A DNA stretch of 64,000 nt from Spirochaetaceae bacterium (GCA_002729885.1 PBUB01000002.1:487745-551744), one strand, 5' to 3'; numbered from the stretch's first letter, positions 35,099 to 44,160 are shown. Made by a program: numbers and translations. Notes: a model not told the origin generated them from the sequence alone.

Positions 35099-35170
35099 AG
35101 CGCCAGTGAATGCAAATCCAATACAAGATCAAGCCTATAAAGAACATTAGACTTCGGGAGCCGCGGCTCA

Positions 35171-37147
35171 ATGAAAAAGAATTGCCCGTTGTCGGTACCA
35201 TTTCACAGCGTAGGCATGTCCTTGTTTCAAGACTATTCCTGCCACATTATATACAAAAAGTCCGGAAAGATTGAGGAATCCTTCGAATCCAGCGGTATTG
35301 TCCGAAATAGTTCCAGAAATACGTTCCAGATCAAAGACCAGAGCCAGGAAGATACAATCAGGATCCGCCTGAAGCAACTGGCAGATCAGGAGCTGAGCCT
35401 TGAAAGGTTTGAGATTCGATTCAAGGATCCTCAGGGGCGATTCTTTCCCGGTCAGCATGGTATTCGTCTTTTTCAGCATGGCTATCATTCCTGGTCTCAA
35501 TGTCAGGTGGTAGGTGCCAGGGATCGGGATCTTCAATCCAGGTTTCAGTGGAAACATGATATGGATGAAAACCCGGAGACGCCGTTTCCTTCACGTATTC
35601 CCGGCCGAATGCACTCCACTGCCACCAGAGGACTGTTCCATTCAGAAGGTGTCGTTTCTTTGATTTCCGACTCCGGTAAGATGATATTTCTGGGTCAGGC
35701 GGAAGTGGGCTCTCAGCATGTGCGTTATCGCATTCATTTGCATCCTTCTGATGGATCCCTGAAGGAGCTTCGCATCATCTGGGATTTTAACGGCGAAAGA
35801 TCTGTATCCCATTCCATCATTCCACTGGCTACCGTGCGAGGGTTTCGCTCTCAGGAGGCAAGGCAGGACCTCTTTGGATTCATAGATAAGTCCTTTCAGG
35901 AAATTAGCAGGGATTTGCCGGACCCACCGAATCGCTCTGCGAACTTCACGGGATGGTGCTCCTGGTATCATTATTACACAGGAATCAACGAAGAAAACCT
36001 ATCGCATAATCTAATGCTTCTAAAAGCCAGAGAGGTAAAGCTGGACGTATTTCAGATTGACGACGGTTATCAAAAAAACATTGGCGATTGGTTGGAAACC
36101 AATAAGAAATTCTCACGCGGTCTGGGGCCTCTGGTGAAAGAGATCAAGAAGGCAGGGTATCGTGCGGGGGTCTGGTTTGCTCCGTTTCTGGCGCGGCCAG
36201 ATGCCGATTTAATCAAGAAGCATCCGGAGCTCTTGCTGCGAAGTCCATCCGGTCGACCCGTACGGGCATTGATCAATCCTAACTGGGGCGGAAAGACCTA
36301 TGCTCTGGATGTCACCCATCCTCAATTCCTGGATTATATAGCTGAAGTAACCCGGCATTTTGTGAATCTTGGCTTCACCTACCTGAAGTTAGACTTCCTT
36401 TTCACGCCCTATTTTCGGGGCCGTTATCATTCTATGGATACCAGCGGCTCCATGCGACTCAGAAAGGCCCTGGAGACCATTCGAAAGGCGGCCGGCAAGA
36501 AGACCTTCCTGCTTGGATGTGGTTGTCCATTGTATCCCAGCATTGGTATTGTGGATGGCCAGAGAGTGAGTATGGATGTAAACCATATGTGGGAGAAGCC
36601 TTTCCTGGGTAAACTTCTGGGGGATCGGAATTTTCCTGCCCTCAGGCCAGCATTGCAGAACAATCTGCTTCGATCGTTCATGCATCAGAGACTCTGGCTT
36701 AATGATCCGGATTGCTTGATGCTGCGAAATCGCGAAACCGAGCTTTCCGACGCACAGATTCGACTCTCCGCTGTAATTATGACTCTGGTAGGGGGAATGA
36801 TCCTTATCAGCGATGATCTACAGCTACTGGACGGTCCTAGATTCGAATGGCTGGAAAAGATCCTGGAGATTAATAAGAAGTGTTCTGCAAAAACATCCAT
36901 CCCTCTGGCGGCTCTGCACAATCCCTTTCCTCTGGGGGCCTATAACCCGGCTGGATATCTGGGAATCTGGAACCCCACCGATAAACCCGCCCGCATCGAA
37001 GTTCCGTTGCCAGAGGGCCTTTCCACCGGGGATCTTAAGCGCCGGGTGGATCTGTTCGATGGACAGCTCATTCCCTGGACCGTCACCAAAGAAGGTATTT
37101 CTATCAGCATGGCTCCTTACGAAAGCTTCTTCACGAAGCTTTCGTAG
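35171..37147 (+). CDS. Alpha-galactosidase-like GH36 glycoside hydrolase
   Basis: A 658-residue enzyme with the GH36 layout: an N-terminal beta-sandwich domain, a TIM barrel from about 255 with GWCSWYHYYTGI, FQIDDGYQKNIGDW, AGVWFAPFLARPDADL and a C-terminal beta domain. Asp408 in YLKLDFLF is the nucleophile position, and Asp469 in RVSMDV is the acid/base position. It should cleave alpha-galactosides in the cytoplasm, since no signal peptide is seen, although related raffinose-synthase-type activities are possible. No sugar transporter adjoins it. A 34-bp piece of its 3' end is repeated 112 bases downstream. Confidence 0.9.
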   Translation: MKKNCPLSVPFHSVGMSLFQDYSCHIIYKKSGKIEESFESSGIVRNSSRNTFQIKDQSQEDTIRIRLKQLADQELSLERFEIRFKDPQGRFFPGQHGIRLFQHGYHSWSQCQVVGARDRDLQSRFQWKHDMDENPETPFPSRIPGRMHSTATRGLFHSEGVVSLISDSGKMIFLGQAEVGSQHVRYRIHLHPSDGSLKELRIIWDFNGERSVSHSIIPLATVRGFRSQEARQDLFGFIDKSFQEISRDLPDPPNRSANFTGWCSWYHYYTGINEENLSHNLMLLKAREVKLDVFQIDDGYQKNIGDWLETNKKFSRGLGPLVKEIKKAGYRAGVWFAPFLARPDADLIKKHPELLLRSPSGRPVRALINPNWGGKTYALDVTHPQFLDYIAEVTRHFVNLGFTYLKLDFLFTPYFRGRYHSMDTSGSMRLRKALETIRKAAGKKTFLLGCGCPLYPSIGIVDGQRVSMDVNHMWEKPFLGKLLGDRNFPALRPALQNNLLRSFMHQRLWLNDPDCLMLRNRETELSDAQIRLSAVIMTLVGGMILISDDLQLLDGPRFEWLEKILEINKKCSAKTSIPLAALHNPFPLGAYNPAGYLGIWNPTDKPARIEVPLPEGLSTGDLKRRVDLFDGQLIPWTVTKEGISISMAPYESFFTKLS

Positions 37148-37267
37148 TAAATAGGAGATTTACACCGGGCGCAGCCCGGAATGGGCCCCACCGAAAGAAT
37201 GCAGGGATGTCTTTTTCGGTGGGGCACTCTAACAAAGCTTCTTCACGAAGCTTTCGTAGTAAATAGG
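37120..37267. repeat. 34-bp direct repeat with internal hairpin
   Basis: The same 34 bases occur at 37122-37155 (the end of the alpha-galactosidase gene and its stop) and at 37234-37267. Inside the first copy, CGAAAGCTTC and GAAGCTTTCG form a perfect 10-bp stem with loop TTCAC (37120-37144), encoding the last residues of the protein. Between the copies are two more hairpins: CCGGGC/GCCCGG (37165-37179), and a 12-bp stem GCCCCACCGAAA/TTTCGGTGGGGC (37185-37225). Confidence 0.9.
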
Positions 37268-37632
37268 GATCCGGCGGATCCGGACTCGTCCGGCAAGCGA
37301 TCCCTCCCTGTCTCGATTTCCGGACGGCGCCCTCCTGGCGCCTGCTCGTCCGGACCCGCCGGATTAAAGTGGGCTGGCTCATAAACACTGGTCGTGGCTA
37401 GCAAGTGAGCAAGCGTTTCTGGTACTACCCGCCTTTGAGGCTGTGGCAGTCCAGGCCGCACCTCGGTGTGGACTGCAGAGGCAGAACACACCAGACACGA
37501 TGTCTGTAAGCTCCGTCAGGAGCGCAGAATATGCACCATTAAAGTGCACGGAGGCGTTTTTCCAAGCGGGCACTCTAAACTTTCTGATGGCTCTATTTGA
37601 CAATATGTCCGATAATACCCACAGGTAGCATT
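37148..37632. other. Hairpin-rich intergenic region before fliY
   Basis: About 485 bases with no convincing gene. It is dense in inverted repeats: the two hairpins and direct repeat described at 37120-37267, then ATCCGGCGG (37269-37277) complementary to CCGCCGGAT (37356-37364), enclosing a GGCGCC/GGCGCC stem (37326-37342). A GGGCACTCTAA motif occurs at 37222-37232 and again at 37568-37578. It may be a decayed or structured repeat element, or an RNA. The fliY promoter should lie at its right end. Confidence 0.6.
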
Positions 37633-38706
37633 ATGGCGGACGGATCATTAACGCAGGAAGAAATCGATCTTTTATTGCAGGGGGCGGATGACTTATCCGG
37701 CCAGGCCTCGGAGTCAGGACCTGCCCAGAATCAGGGCGGAGGAGAGGATCTATCTCCTCTGGAAAAGGAAAGCCTGGCAGATATTGCCTTTCAGGGCCTC
37801 CGATCCGGCACTCAGTCTCTATCTATGATTCTATCCAGGTCCGTGAACCTGGGGAATCCTTACGCAGAGGTCCGTTCCACAGAGGAGGCCGAAAAGGAAT
37901 TCTCCTCGGGCTATGTATATTTCTCTCAGAATCTTACCGGGGCCCTTTCCGGGTCGGTAGCCCTCTTTCTGTCCACCTCTGATGCCAGTAAGATCAGCTC
38001 TTTGCTTATGGGCGGGGATGCCTCGGAGGAAGGCGGCGAGACCCTGGATAGTGCTCAGATTGCCACCATCAAGGATGCCATGGGCCCGCTACTGTTTTCC
38101 ATGGTGAATCAATTCTCCGTCAAAGCAGGAGAAGCAGTAACCCCGCTGGGGCTGGATGTAAAGAATGTTGCGGATGAGCCTACATTTCCCGTCGGGGGAG
38201 GGCGACTGCTTCGCGTACAGATTCCCCTTAAAGTAGAAAATACCATTGATTCCAGGGTGACTCTTCTTCTGCCTCTGGAGATGGCTCGCTCGCTGCATGA
38301 GCGCTCGCGAAGAGCAGCAGCCGGCGGTCAGATGATGAATCCGGAAATGGGAAATCAACCCCAGGGGCCTCAGCCAGGACAGAATCCCCTTAAGAACGTG
38401 GGATTTCCACAGTTATCCAATGCAGGGATGGGACCACTCACTCCTAACATGGACCTGCTCATGGATGTGGAGATGACTCTCACTGTGGAGCTGGGTCGAA
38501 CCAAGAAATACATCAAGGAAATCCTCAGTCTGGGTGAAGGATCCATTATCGAGCTGGATAAACTTGCCGGTGAGCCGGTGGATCTTCTGGTAAACGGAAA
38601 GCTTATTGCAAAGGGGGAGGTAGTTGTAATTGACGAGAACTTCGGTGTTCGGGTAACGGATATTGTCAGTCAGGCTGAACGATTGAAGGCCAGAAAACAA
38701 AACTGA
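37633..38706 (+). CDS. fliY: Flagellar motor switch protein FliY (FliN family)
   Basis: A 357-residue protein of the flagellar C-ring. The N-terminus has LTQEEIDLLLQG, the short motif used by FliM/FliY to bind phospho-CheY. Residues 40-215 form a CheC-like domain (FSMVNQFSVKAGEAVTPLG, DSRVTLLLPLEMA). A Gln/Pro/Met-rich linker follows. The C-terminal FliN domain reads MDVEMTLTVELGRTKKYIKEILSLGEGSIIELDKLAGEPVDLLVNGKLIAKGEVVVIDENFGVRV in the expected order. It should control flagellar rotation direction. The ATG at 37633 matches the EIDLLL-proximal start. The SET gene follows after eight bases. Confidence 0.94.
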   Translation: MADGSLTQEEIDLLLQGADDLSGQASESGPAQNQGGGEDLSPLEKESLADIAFQGLRSGTQSLSMILSRSVNLGNPYAEVRSTEEAEKEFSSGYVYFSQNLTGALSGSVALFLSTSDASKISSLLMGGDASEEGGETLDSAQIATIKDAMGPLLFSMVNQFSVKAGEAVTPLGLDVKNVADEPTFPVGGGRLLRVQIPLKVENTIDSRVTLLLPLEMARSLHERSRRAAAGGQMMNPEMGNQPQGPQPGQNPLKNVGFPQLSNAGMGPLTPNMDLLMDVEMTLTVELGRTKKYIKEILSLGEGSIIELDKLAGEPVDLLVNGKLIAKGEVVVIDENFGVRVTDIVSQAERLKARKQN

Positions 38707-38714
38707 AGTAACGA

Positions 38715-39335
38715 ATGAAAAAGAAAACTCCCTCGAAGAAAAGCAATACCAGACCCGCGGCCGGCAAGAAGAAGCCCGTAAGCAAGAAGAAGCCTGCAAG
38801 CAAGAAGAAGCCTGCAAGCAAGAAGAAGCCTGCCGCAAAACGAGCCTCAGGTAAGGGCGCCAGAAAAACCAGTTCGGAAACCTCTGGCAGCAGGAAGAAA
38901 GGATCGGCCCATCGAGCGGTGGAAAAGAAGCATTCCAATTCTGCGGGCGAGCGCCCCCGTATACTGCCCAAAGACACTCCATTTCCTCTGGAGTTTACTC
39001 CAAAGTCCAACAAGGCTATCGCCAAATTTGTCTACAATAAGCGGAGCTCCATTCATGGAATGGGAGCTTTTGCCCGAGCCCGCATCCCTAAAGGGGCCTA
39101 TGTTGGCTCCTACGAAGGAATTCCTTCTCTGGATGACGATATTTACGTGCTCTGGGTCGAGCGAGATAACGGAACCTGGAGAGGCATAGACGGAAAAAAT
39201 GAGCTTCGGTATTTGAATCATAGTTCCCGTCCCAACGTAGAATGGGACGAGAATCATCTATACAGCATTCGAGTTATCGAACCCCATGAAGAGCTCACTT
39301 TCCATTACGGCGACGAGTGGGACGACGTGGAGTAG
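38715..39335 (+). CDS. SET-domain methyltransferase with histone-H1-like tail
   Basis: A 206-residue protein. Residues 1-85 are Lys/Ala/Ser/Pro-rich, with four near-identical six-residue repeats KP(A/V)SKK encoded by 18-bp tandem repeats (38772-38843), like histone H1 or bacterial HU-tail proteins. Residues 103-203 are a compact SET domain: RSSIHGMGAFARARIPKG, LRYLNHSSRPNV (AdoMet/lysine channel) and PHEELTFHYGDEW with the catalytic Tyr. It probably methylates lysines, with the tail binding DNA or being a substrate itself. It is in an operon with fliY (eight-base gap). The last 41 bases overlap the convergent lnt gene. Confidence 0.9.
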   Translation: MKKKTPSKKSNTRPAAGKKKPVSKKKPASKKKPASKKKPAAKRASGKGARKTSSETSGSRKKGSAHRAVEKKHSNSAGERPRILPKDTPFPLEFTPKSNKAIAKFVYNKRSSIHGMGAFARARIPKGAYVGSYEGIPSLDDDIYVLWVERDNGTWRGIDGKNELRYLNHSSRPNVEWDENHLYSIRVIEPHEELTFHYGDEWDDVE

Positions 39336-41247
39336 ACTTCTTTCGGGGCATCTGCACCTTCGCAGAGCCAGTTTCCACGTTCGCGCCCGGGGATGCAGGT
39401 CGGGGATTTCTGCCGGTAATGCTTTGATTTCTACGTCGAATTAGCCAGAAACCACCCAGGGCCAGAAAAGGCAAAAAGAACCAGCTGTCCCCATACGTTA
39501 CATAGACCGTGGGTTCTGCACGATTCACCGGCACGCGAAATATCTGAAAGTCCTCTACTTCCTGACCGGTGAGCTCTGGGCCTACTTCCGGTGTGGCATA
39601 ATTGCCTGCAAGGTCGATCATGCCGGAAGTGCCGCTGTTGGTGGATCGTAGCAGGGCTCGTCTGGTTTCGATGGCCCGAATTCGTCCCAGCTCAAAGTGC
39701 TGGAAGCTTTCTACGGTTTTGCCGTACCATTTATCCTGAGTGATGTTAACCATGAAATCCGGGTTCGCATCGTTCTCATTGAAGTAATCGCGAATATAGT
39801 CCGGGCTCAGTACTTCATAGCAAATCAGAGGCATGAACTGTCCGGTGGGAAAGAACTGTCTATCCTCCAGGGTTTCCTGTAGATTCTGAATTTCCTCTGT
39901 CTTGATTGCCTGGGGATCAGAAAGAGCGTTGTATCTTACTTCGATGGGTTTTTCCGGCTCCAGATCTGGAGAATGGTAGGGAAGCAATGTGAATAATTCC
40001 CCCGGGCGAAATCTGCTGTATCGTACACTTTCCGGTACAAGCATGATGAGCCCTGTATCTTCCAGGAATTGAGCGTAAGGTATTTGTTCTCCAAACGCGA
40101 TCAATATTTGCTTATGATAGTAGCCGGCTCGTTTGCCATTTCGCGCGAACAGGGCCGATGAGTTAAATACATCTCTTCGAGGCATACCTGTGTTGGGATC
40201 CCGGCTAATGCCAAATGCGTTCTGGTTAAAGAAAACCTCTGCATCGAACTGCTTTGCAAGTTCCAGAACCATCTGCTCATATTCCGGCCGATAGCCATAG
40301 GGCAACTTTCTTGTTAAAAAATTATCCTGTGTTGTGAAATAGGGCACTGCGGACTCGGGAAGTACCACCAGTCCAATATCCAGATCTTTTTTGGCCGCCT
40401 CTTCTTTTGCACGATCGGCCAGCGAAGGAATGGTTTTTACCATTACATCTCGAATTACAGGCCAGGTAACCTCTCGCTCCCCGTACTTTTCCAATGGTGA
40501 ATTGGGCTGGATGGTAAGAGCGGTGACGTGTGGCAGATCTGACTGCATCGCTTCGATGCTGGATTTCTTGTAGGCTCCAAGAGCCAGCCCGAGAACCGCT
40601 ACTACTACGATGGGGCTGGCAACTTTCCAACGATAAGCGCTTTTAAACCGATGCCAGTAGATAGAAGTCCAGGGCTTTCCCTGAAGCAGCTTGTAGGATC
40701 CATAGGACAGAAACACCAGCAGGAAGCTCAGTCCATGAATACCCACATACTCTGCCAGCTGAGCGAAATAAGGATTACCTGCGATCAGGTTCCCCCAGTA
40801 CCAGTTGAAGACCTGAGGTAGTAGAAAATCCAGAGAAACGGCAACTGTAGGGATGAGTATCAATGAAGGAAGGCGGAGCTTTCTATATTTATTGCGATTT
40901 AAGATTCCCAGGGCCAGCATTAGAAATGGGATCTTGAGGTTTAGCAAGAATGTGTAAGGAATAAAGGTGAAGACGGAAAGATACAGAGGTAATCCGCCAT
41001 AAACCGTAAAAAGATAGATGGTCCAGTAAAAGCCAAATACGCATAGCCAGAAGGCTGCCATGAAGCCGAACCACAGCAGGCGCTTAACGGAGAGGCTCTG
41101 CAATTGTGCCTGGTAGAACAGGATCCAGAGAGCCGGGTAGGTGGTGAGTGGAAAATTGAATGGCTCCAGGGATAATGCGGAGAGAATGCCAAATGCGATG
41201 GCAGAAAAAACCATTGATTGAAAGGGGGCTTTCCAGAGCTTATTCAT
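39295..41247 (-). CDS. lnt: Apolipoprotein N-acyltransferase
   Basis: A 650-residue inner-membrane enzyme that adds the third acyl chain to lipoproteins. The N-terminal 230 residues hold several membrane helices. The periplasmic nitrilase-like domain has the Glu298 (VVLPESAVPY), Lys379 (YYHKQILIAFGEQIP) and Cys476 (MPLICYEVLSP) triad. It is longer than the usual ~510 residues because of an extra segment at 425-468 and a basic tail (KKSTPRRPTRRRNGK). That tail is encoded by bases shared with the SET gene on the other strand. Its ATG lies two bases from the divergent pyrE ATG. Confidence 0.92.
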   Translation of the reverse strand: MNKLWKAPFQSMVFSAIAFGILSALSLEPFNFPLTTYPALWILFYQAQLQSLSVKRLLWFGFMAAFWLCVFGFYWTIYLFTVYGGLPLYLSVFTFIPYTFLLNLKIPFLMLALGILNRNKYRKLRLPSLILIPTVAVSLDFLLPQVFNWYWGNLIAGNPYFAQLAEYVGIHGLSFLLVFLSYGSYKLLQGKPWTSIYWHRFKSAYRWKVASPIVVVAVLGLALGAYKKSSIEAMQSDLPHVTALTIQPNSPLEKYGEREVTWPVIRDVMVKTIPSLADRAKEEAAKKDLDIGLVVLPESAVPYFTTQDNFLTRKLPYGYRPEYEQMVLELAKQFDAEVFFNQNAFGISRDPNTGMPRRDVFNSSALFARNGKRAGYYHKQILIAFGEQIPYAQFLEDTGLIMLVPESVRYSRFRPGELFTLLPYHSPDLEPEKPIEVRYNALSDPQAIKTEEIQNLQETLEDRQFFPTGQFMPLICYEVLSPDYIRDYFNENDANPDFMVNITQDKWYGKTVESFQHFELGRIRAIETRRALLRSTNSGTSGMIDLAGNYATPEVGPELTGQEVEDFQIFRVPVNRAEPTVYVTYGDSWFFLPFLALGGFWLIRRRNQSITGRNPRPASPGANVETGSAKVQMPRKKSTPRRPTRRRNGK

Positions 41248-41249
41248 CT

Positions 41250-41846
41250 ATGACTCCCGGTTCTGTGTCCGATGCGAATTCTTTATTTAATCTGATCAAG
41301 GAACATGCCTATGGTTACAGGCAGGATCCTATTACACTTGCTTCAGGCAAAACGTCTCATCACTACTTCAATTGCAAGAAGATTACGTTACATCCATCCA
41401 GGCTTGCAATGCTATGCGAAAAGATCTATGTAGACTTCTTTGAAAATGGTGGCCTTTCTATACCCCGTGCCATTGGAGGGCTGACTCTTGGAGCAGATCC
41501 AATCTCCTATGCTCTCAGTCTGGAGATATTGAAGCGTGGAAATCTTTGCTACCCACTGATTATTCGCAAGGAAGCAAAAGGTCATGGGACCGGAAAGCAG
41601 ATTGAAGGCGAAGTGGATGCAGTGTCTGGTGCAGAGGTCCTGGCTCTGGATGATGTGATTACCACCGGAGGCAGTACATTGAAAGCGGTGAGGGCCCTGA
41701 AAGAGGCAGGGTTTCAGGTAAACAAAGCGCTGTGTATTGTGGACCGCCAGGAAGGAGGCGAAGAGGCCTTGAAAGCAGAAGGCGTTGATTTGCTGAGTTT
41801 ATTCAAGAAATCAGACTTTATAGAAGAAGGCATGAACCTGGATTGA
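41250..41846 (+). CDS. pyrE: Orotate phosphoribosyltransferase
   Basis: A 198-residue enzyme that joins orotate to PRPP in pyrimidine synthesis. ASGKTSHHYFNCKKITLHP near residue 30, GGLTLGADPISYAL, RKEAKGHGTGKQIEG (the catalytic loop) and the PRPP motif VLALDDVITTGGST are in family order. The ATG at 41250 sits two bases from the lnt ATG on the other strand, so each promoter must lie within the other gene. The last 36 bases overlap the convergent endonuclease gene. Confidence 0.93.
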   Translation: MTPGSVSDANSLFNLIKEHAYGYRQDPITLASGKTSHHYFNCKKITLHPSRLAMLCEKIYVDFFENGGLSIPRAIGGLTLGADPISYALSLEILKRGNLCYPLIIRKEAKGHGTGKQIEGEVDAVSGAEVLALDDVITTGGSTLKAVRALKEAGFQVNKALCIVDRQEGGEEALKAEGVDLLSLFKKSDFIEEGMNLD

Positions 41847-42800
41847 TTTTAGCATCCGGGCCTTTTCGGGAACCTCGTTCGGGAAAAGCGTTCGAGGTGG
41901 GGCCTTTTCCATTTCTTTTTCTTTTCCGGTCATAGAACTGTAATTCTGGATGAAAGGATTGGGATTTCCCTGGATCTTGCGAATCATTTCGTTACGTGCG
42001 ATTTCAGGACCTTTCGGAGGAAAAGCACGGTTCCACTGCCAGTATTGAGCGCTTTCCTCTGGAGTGAGTTCAATACCATAGGCCGCATCCATATAAAGAT
42101 AGCTTCGTGCGATAACCCCTTTTGCCGAGTCCGGAGGCTCCGCCACATCATTCGCTGACGAAATCTCCATATCGCAAGTGCCATACTTCCTTTCTTCCCC
42201 TTCAATCTCTCCAAAGTTGTAATCCTGTCTATGCCGATTGATTTCCCCTATGGCCGGTCTCAGATTATGCAGGTCCGCTTCCATCGCGCGAAAAAGGCGG
42301 TCCGTTTTTCTGCAGCAGCTACGGCCTCCGTAAGGTTTTCCGTTTTCTCTTTGGCAGTAGTTCGATTGCCAGCATGCACGGGAACTACCCAGCCTTGCAG
42401 CGGGTACCACATGCTCCCAGTGCACCTTGTACTCGTCTGTCCGTTTCCCGGGGTCTGCCGGCGAAAATGAGCAATCCCCCGCGGCCGATGCGTACTTTCT
42501 ATTCGGATCAAATTTGCAGCCGCAGTACAGCGTAGGTTCCGGGAGCTGGCGATACACCTCTCTCAAGGTGGAGTTCGCATGGCGGTAATCCCGTATTCTC
42601 AGGGGGCGATTGCCGGCGAGCTCTTCATGGCCGATGGATGTTTCCGGCTTCTTTAAAGGATGAGAGCCGCAACCGGACAAAATGAAAGCCAGAAAAGAGC
42701 CGAATACAAATACAGTCCATTTCAGTGAAAACGAAGCGATGGCGCCGTGAATGGGATCTCGCGACTTCAAGGAGGGAAGTTGTATTTTGCTATGTTTCAT
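41811..42800 (-). CDS. Endonuclease I family nuclease, lipoprotein-like
   Basis: A 329-residue EndA/Dns-type nuclease. A hydrophobic stretch near residues 29-44 ends in LSGC, a likely lipobox, so the enzyme should be envelope-bound and exported. The nuclease core has EYKVHWEHVVPAARLG with the catalytic histidine and metal ligands, DLHNLRPAIGEINRHRQDYNFG and IARSYLYM, all family hallmarks. A role in degrading extracellular DNA is likely. The N-terminus before the lipobox is unusually long, so the start may be internal at a non-ATG codon. The 3' end overlaps pyrE by 36 bases. Confidence 0.9.
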   Translation of the reverse strand: MKHSKIQLPSLKSRDPIHGAIASFSLKWTVFVFGSFLAFILSGCGSHPLKKPETSIGHEELAGNRPLRIRDYRHANSTLREVYRQLPEPTLYCGCKFDPNRKYASAAGDCSFSPADPGKRTDEYKVHWEHVVPAARLGSSRACWQSNYCQRENGKPYGGRSCCRKTDRLFRAMEADLHNLRPAIGEINRHRQDYNFGEIEGEERKYGTCDMEISSANDVAEPPDSAKGVIARSYLYMDAAYGIELTPEESAQYWQWNRAFPPKGPEIARNEMIRKIQGNPNPFIQNYSSMTGKEKEMEKAPPRTLFPNEVPEKARMLKSIQVHAFFYKV

Positions 42801-42984
42801 TCTGGTTTTCTATATCGCCTGTGCCGGTGCATTTTTCAATACGAATGAACGTCGATCTGGACAGAAGCGTGGTCGCGTGCCCCCAGGAGAGCGAATGGTA
42901 TGCGAAAGCAGGATTGCTACGGAAGCACCTGCACTATCGAGATGATTTGCAGAGATGCAATTGCTGAACTCGAACAAAGCCGGA

Positions 42985-44160
42985 TTAACGGCTCTGGCTC
43001 TTGCGAGCCTGCTGCTTTTTTGCTTCCAGCCGCGCTTTCGTCTCTTGTTCCAATTTATCAACGTTTCCCAGGAATCGCTTGTAGCTGGATTCATCGGAAT
43101 TCCCCGCAATCTGGACTCCCAGAAGCAGTTCTCCTGAGGCCATTCTCTTCTGGGACCGGATTTGCCCAAACAATGTTATGGGTGCCTGCATGCGAAAAAC
43201 TAGATCAAAAGTGAAACCATTCTGACGTGCAAGATAGGTGCGAAGCTCATCATGTGTGATTCTTACCCGAAAGCCTCCCCGGGAGACATTTAAAACCTGC
43301 TGCTTTTCTTTGATCATTACTGTATTGGAGCCGCGAATCTTCTCCACCATATCTGCAGAGGCATTGTACAGTCTTTCCAGGGTACCGGCAGAGAACGGCG
43401 CTTTTTTGCTCTGTACATGTATATATCCTATGGGAATGGCACTTCGATCGTGGGTCATATAGATTACCGGAACAATTGCCTCGGCTCGAACCTTGTGGTT
43501 ACGGTACTCGATAATCTTCTGCTGCAGCTTCTGGCCCAGTAACGCCGATGCATCCAGACATCGATCATCTGATGGTCTGTAAGTATGAGGATCCTCGGTA
43601 TCCGGTATATAGATCGCTTTGCTATGCTTTTTTACCTGGTCCAGCCAGGTGCCTCTCTTTCCAAAGGTGTCGATTCTGACGTTTTCGAAATCCCTCTTCA
43701 GAATCTGTTCATATTCACCAAAGCCCACTTTCACCGAAGTGGGAATGGTTAACGTATCTGTATCGATGGTATGTCGGCTTGCCAGGATATTGGTGATATA
43801 TGCTTGATCGGCGGGCAGGGGAACCCGTAGATTTGAACGCTCTTTTTTTGCGATGGCAGCGCTTACCACCTGAATGCTATATTTATGATCGCCAGAAACC
43901 TTCAGTACTTCGCAATGAAGCTCAATGTATCTTCCCAGGATTCGAAATAGCTGGAGTTTCATCTCCGCTTCCAGGGTTACTTTGCGACTTTCCAGAAGGA
44001 TTCGATTGTTTAAGTCAAACTCATGGACCAGCGCTTCTGCAGGTGGGTCCTGCCCTTTCAGGAACATGGTCCGACCTTTCAGGTGTCGGGCCAGGAGATG
44101 TTGTATTTTATCTGCACTGTAGAGGTATTCCAGCTCTCTTTCTTGAACGGACTCAGACAT
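42985..44160 (-). CDS. DUF1577-family protein with PilZ-like C-terminus
   Basis: A 391-residue cytoplasmic protein. It opens REELEYLYSADKIQHLL-like, has LFRILGRYIELHCEVL and an N-terminal half known from DUF1577 proteins of leptospires. Its second half has YIPDTEDPHTY, IVPVIYMTHDRSAIPIGYIHV and the PilZ-like NVSRGGFRVRI segment. PilZ segments often bind cyclic di-GMP, but no RxxxR motif is obvious. The family is largely restricted to Leptospirales, supporting the taxonomic placement. A basic Lys/Gln/Arg tail ends the protein. Confidence 0.85.
   Translation of the reverse strand: MSESVQERELEYLYSADKIQHLLARHLKGRTMFLKGQDPPAEALVHEFDLNNRILLESRKVTLEAEMKLQLFRILGRYIELHCEVLKVSGDHKYSIQVVSAAIAKKERSNLRVPLPADQAYITNILASRHTIDTDTLTIPTSVKVGFGEYEQILKRDFENVRIDTFGKRGTWLDQVKKHSKAIYIPDTEDPHTYRPSDDRCLDASALLGQKLQQKIIEYRNHKVRAEAIVPVIYMTHDRSAIPIGYIHVQSKKAPFSAGTLERLYNASADMVEKIRGSNTVMIKEKQQVLNVSRGGFRVRITHDELRTYLARQNGFTFDLVFRMQAPITLFGQIRSQKRMASGELLLGVQIAGNSDESSYKRFLGNVDKLEQETKARLEAKKQQARKSQSR

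Noticed and set aside
38413..38982. Minus-strand frame with Cys/Ser/Leu repeats
   Set aside because: It is antisense to the fliY end and to the 18-bp Lys-rich repeats of the SET gene.
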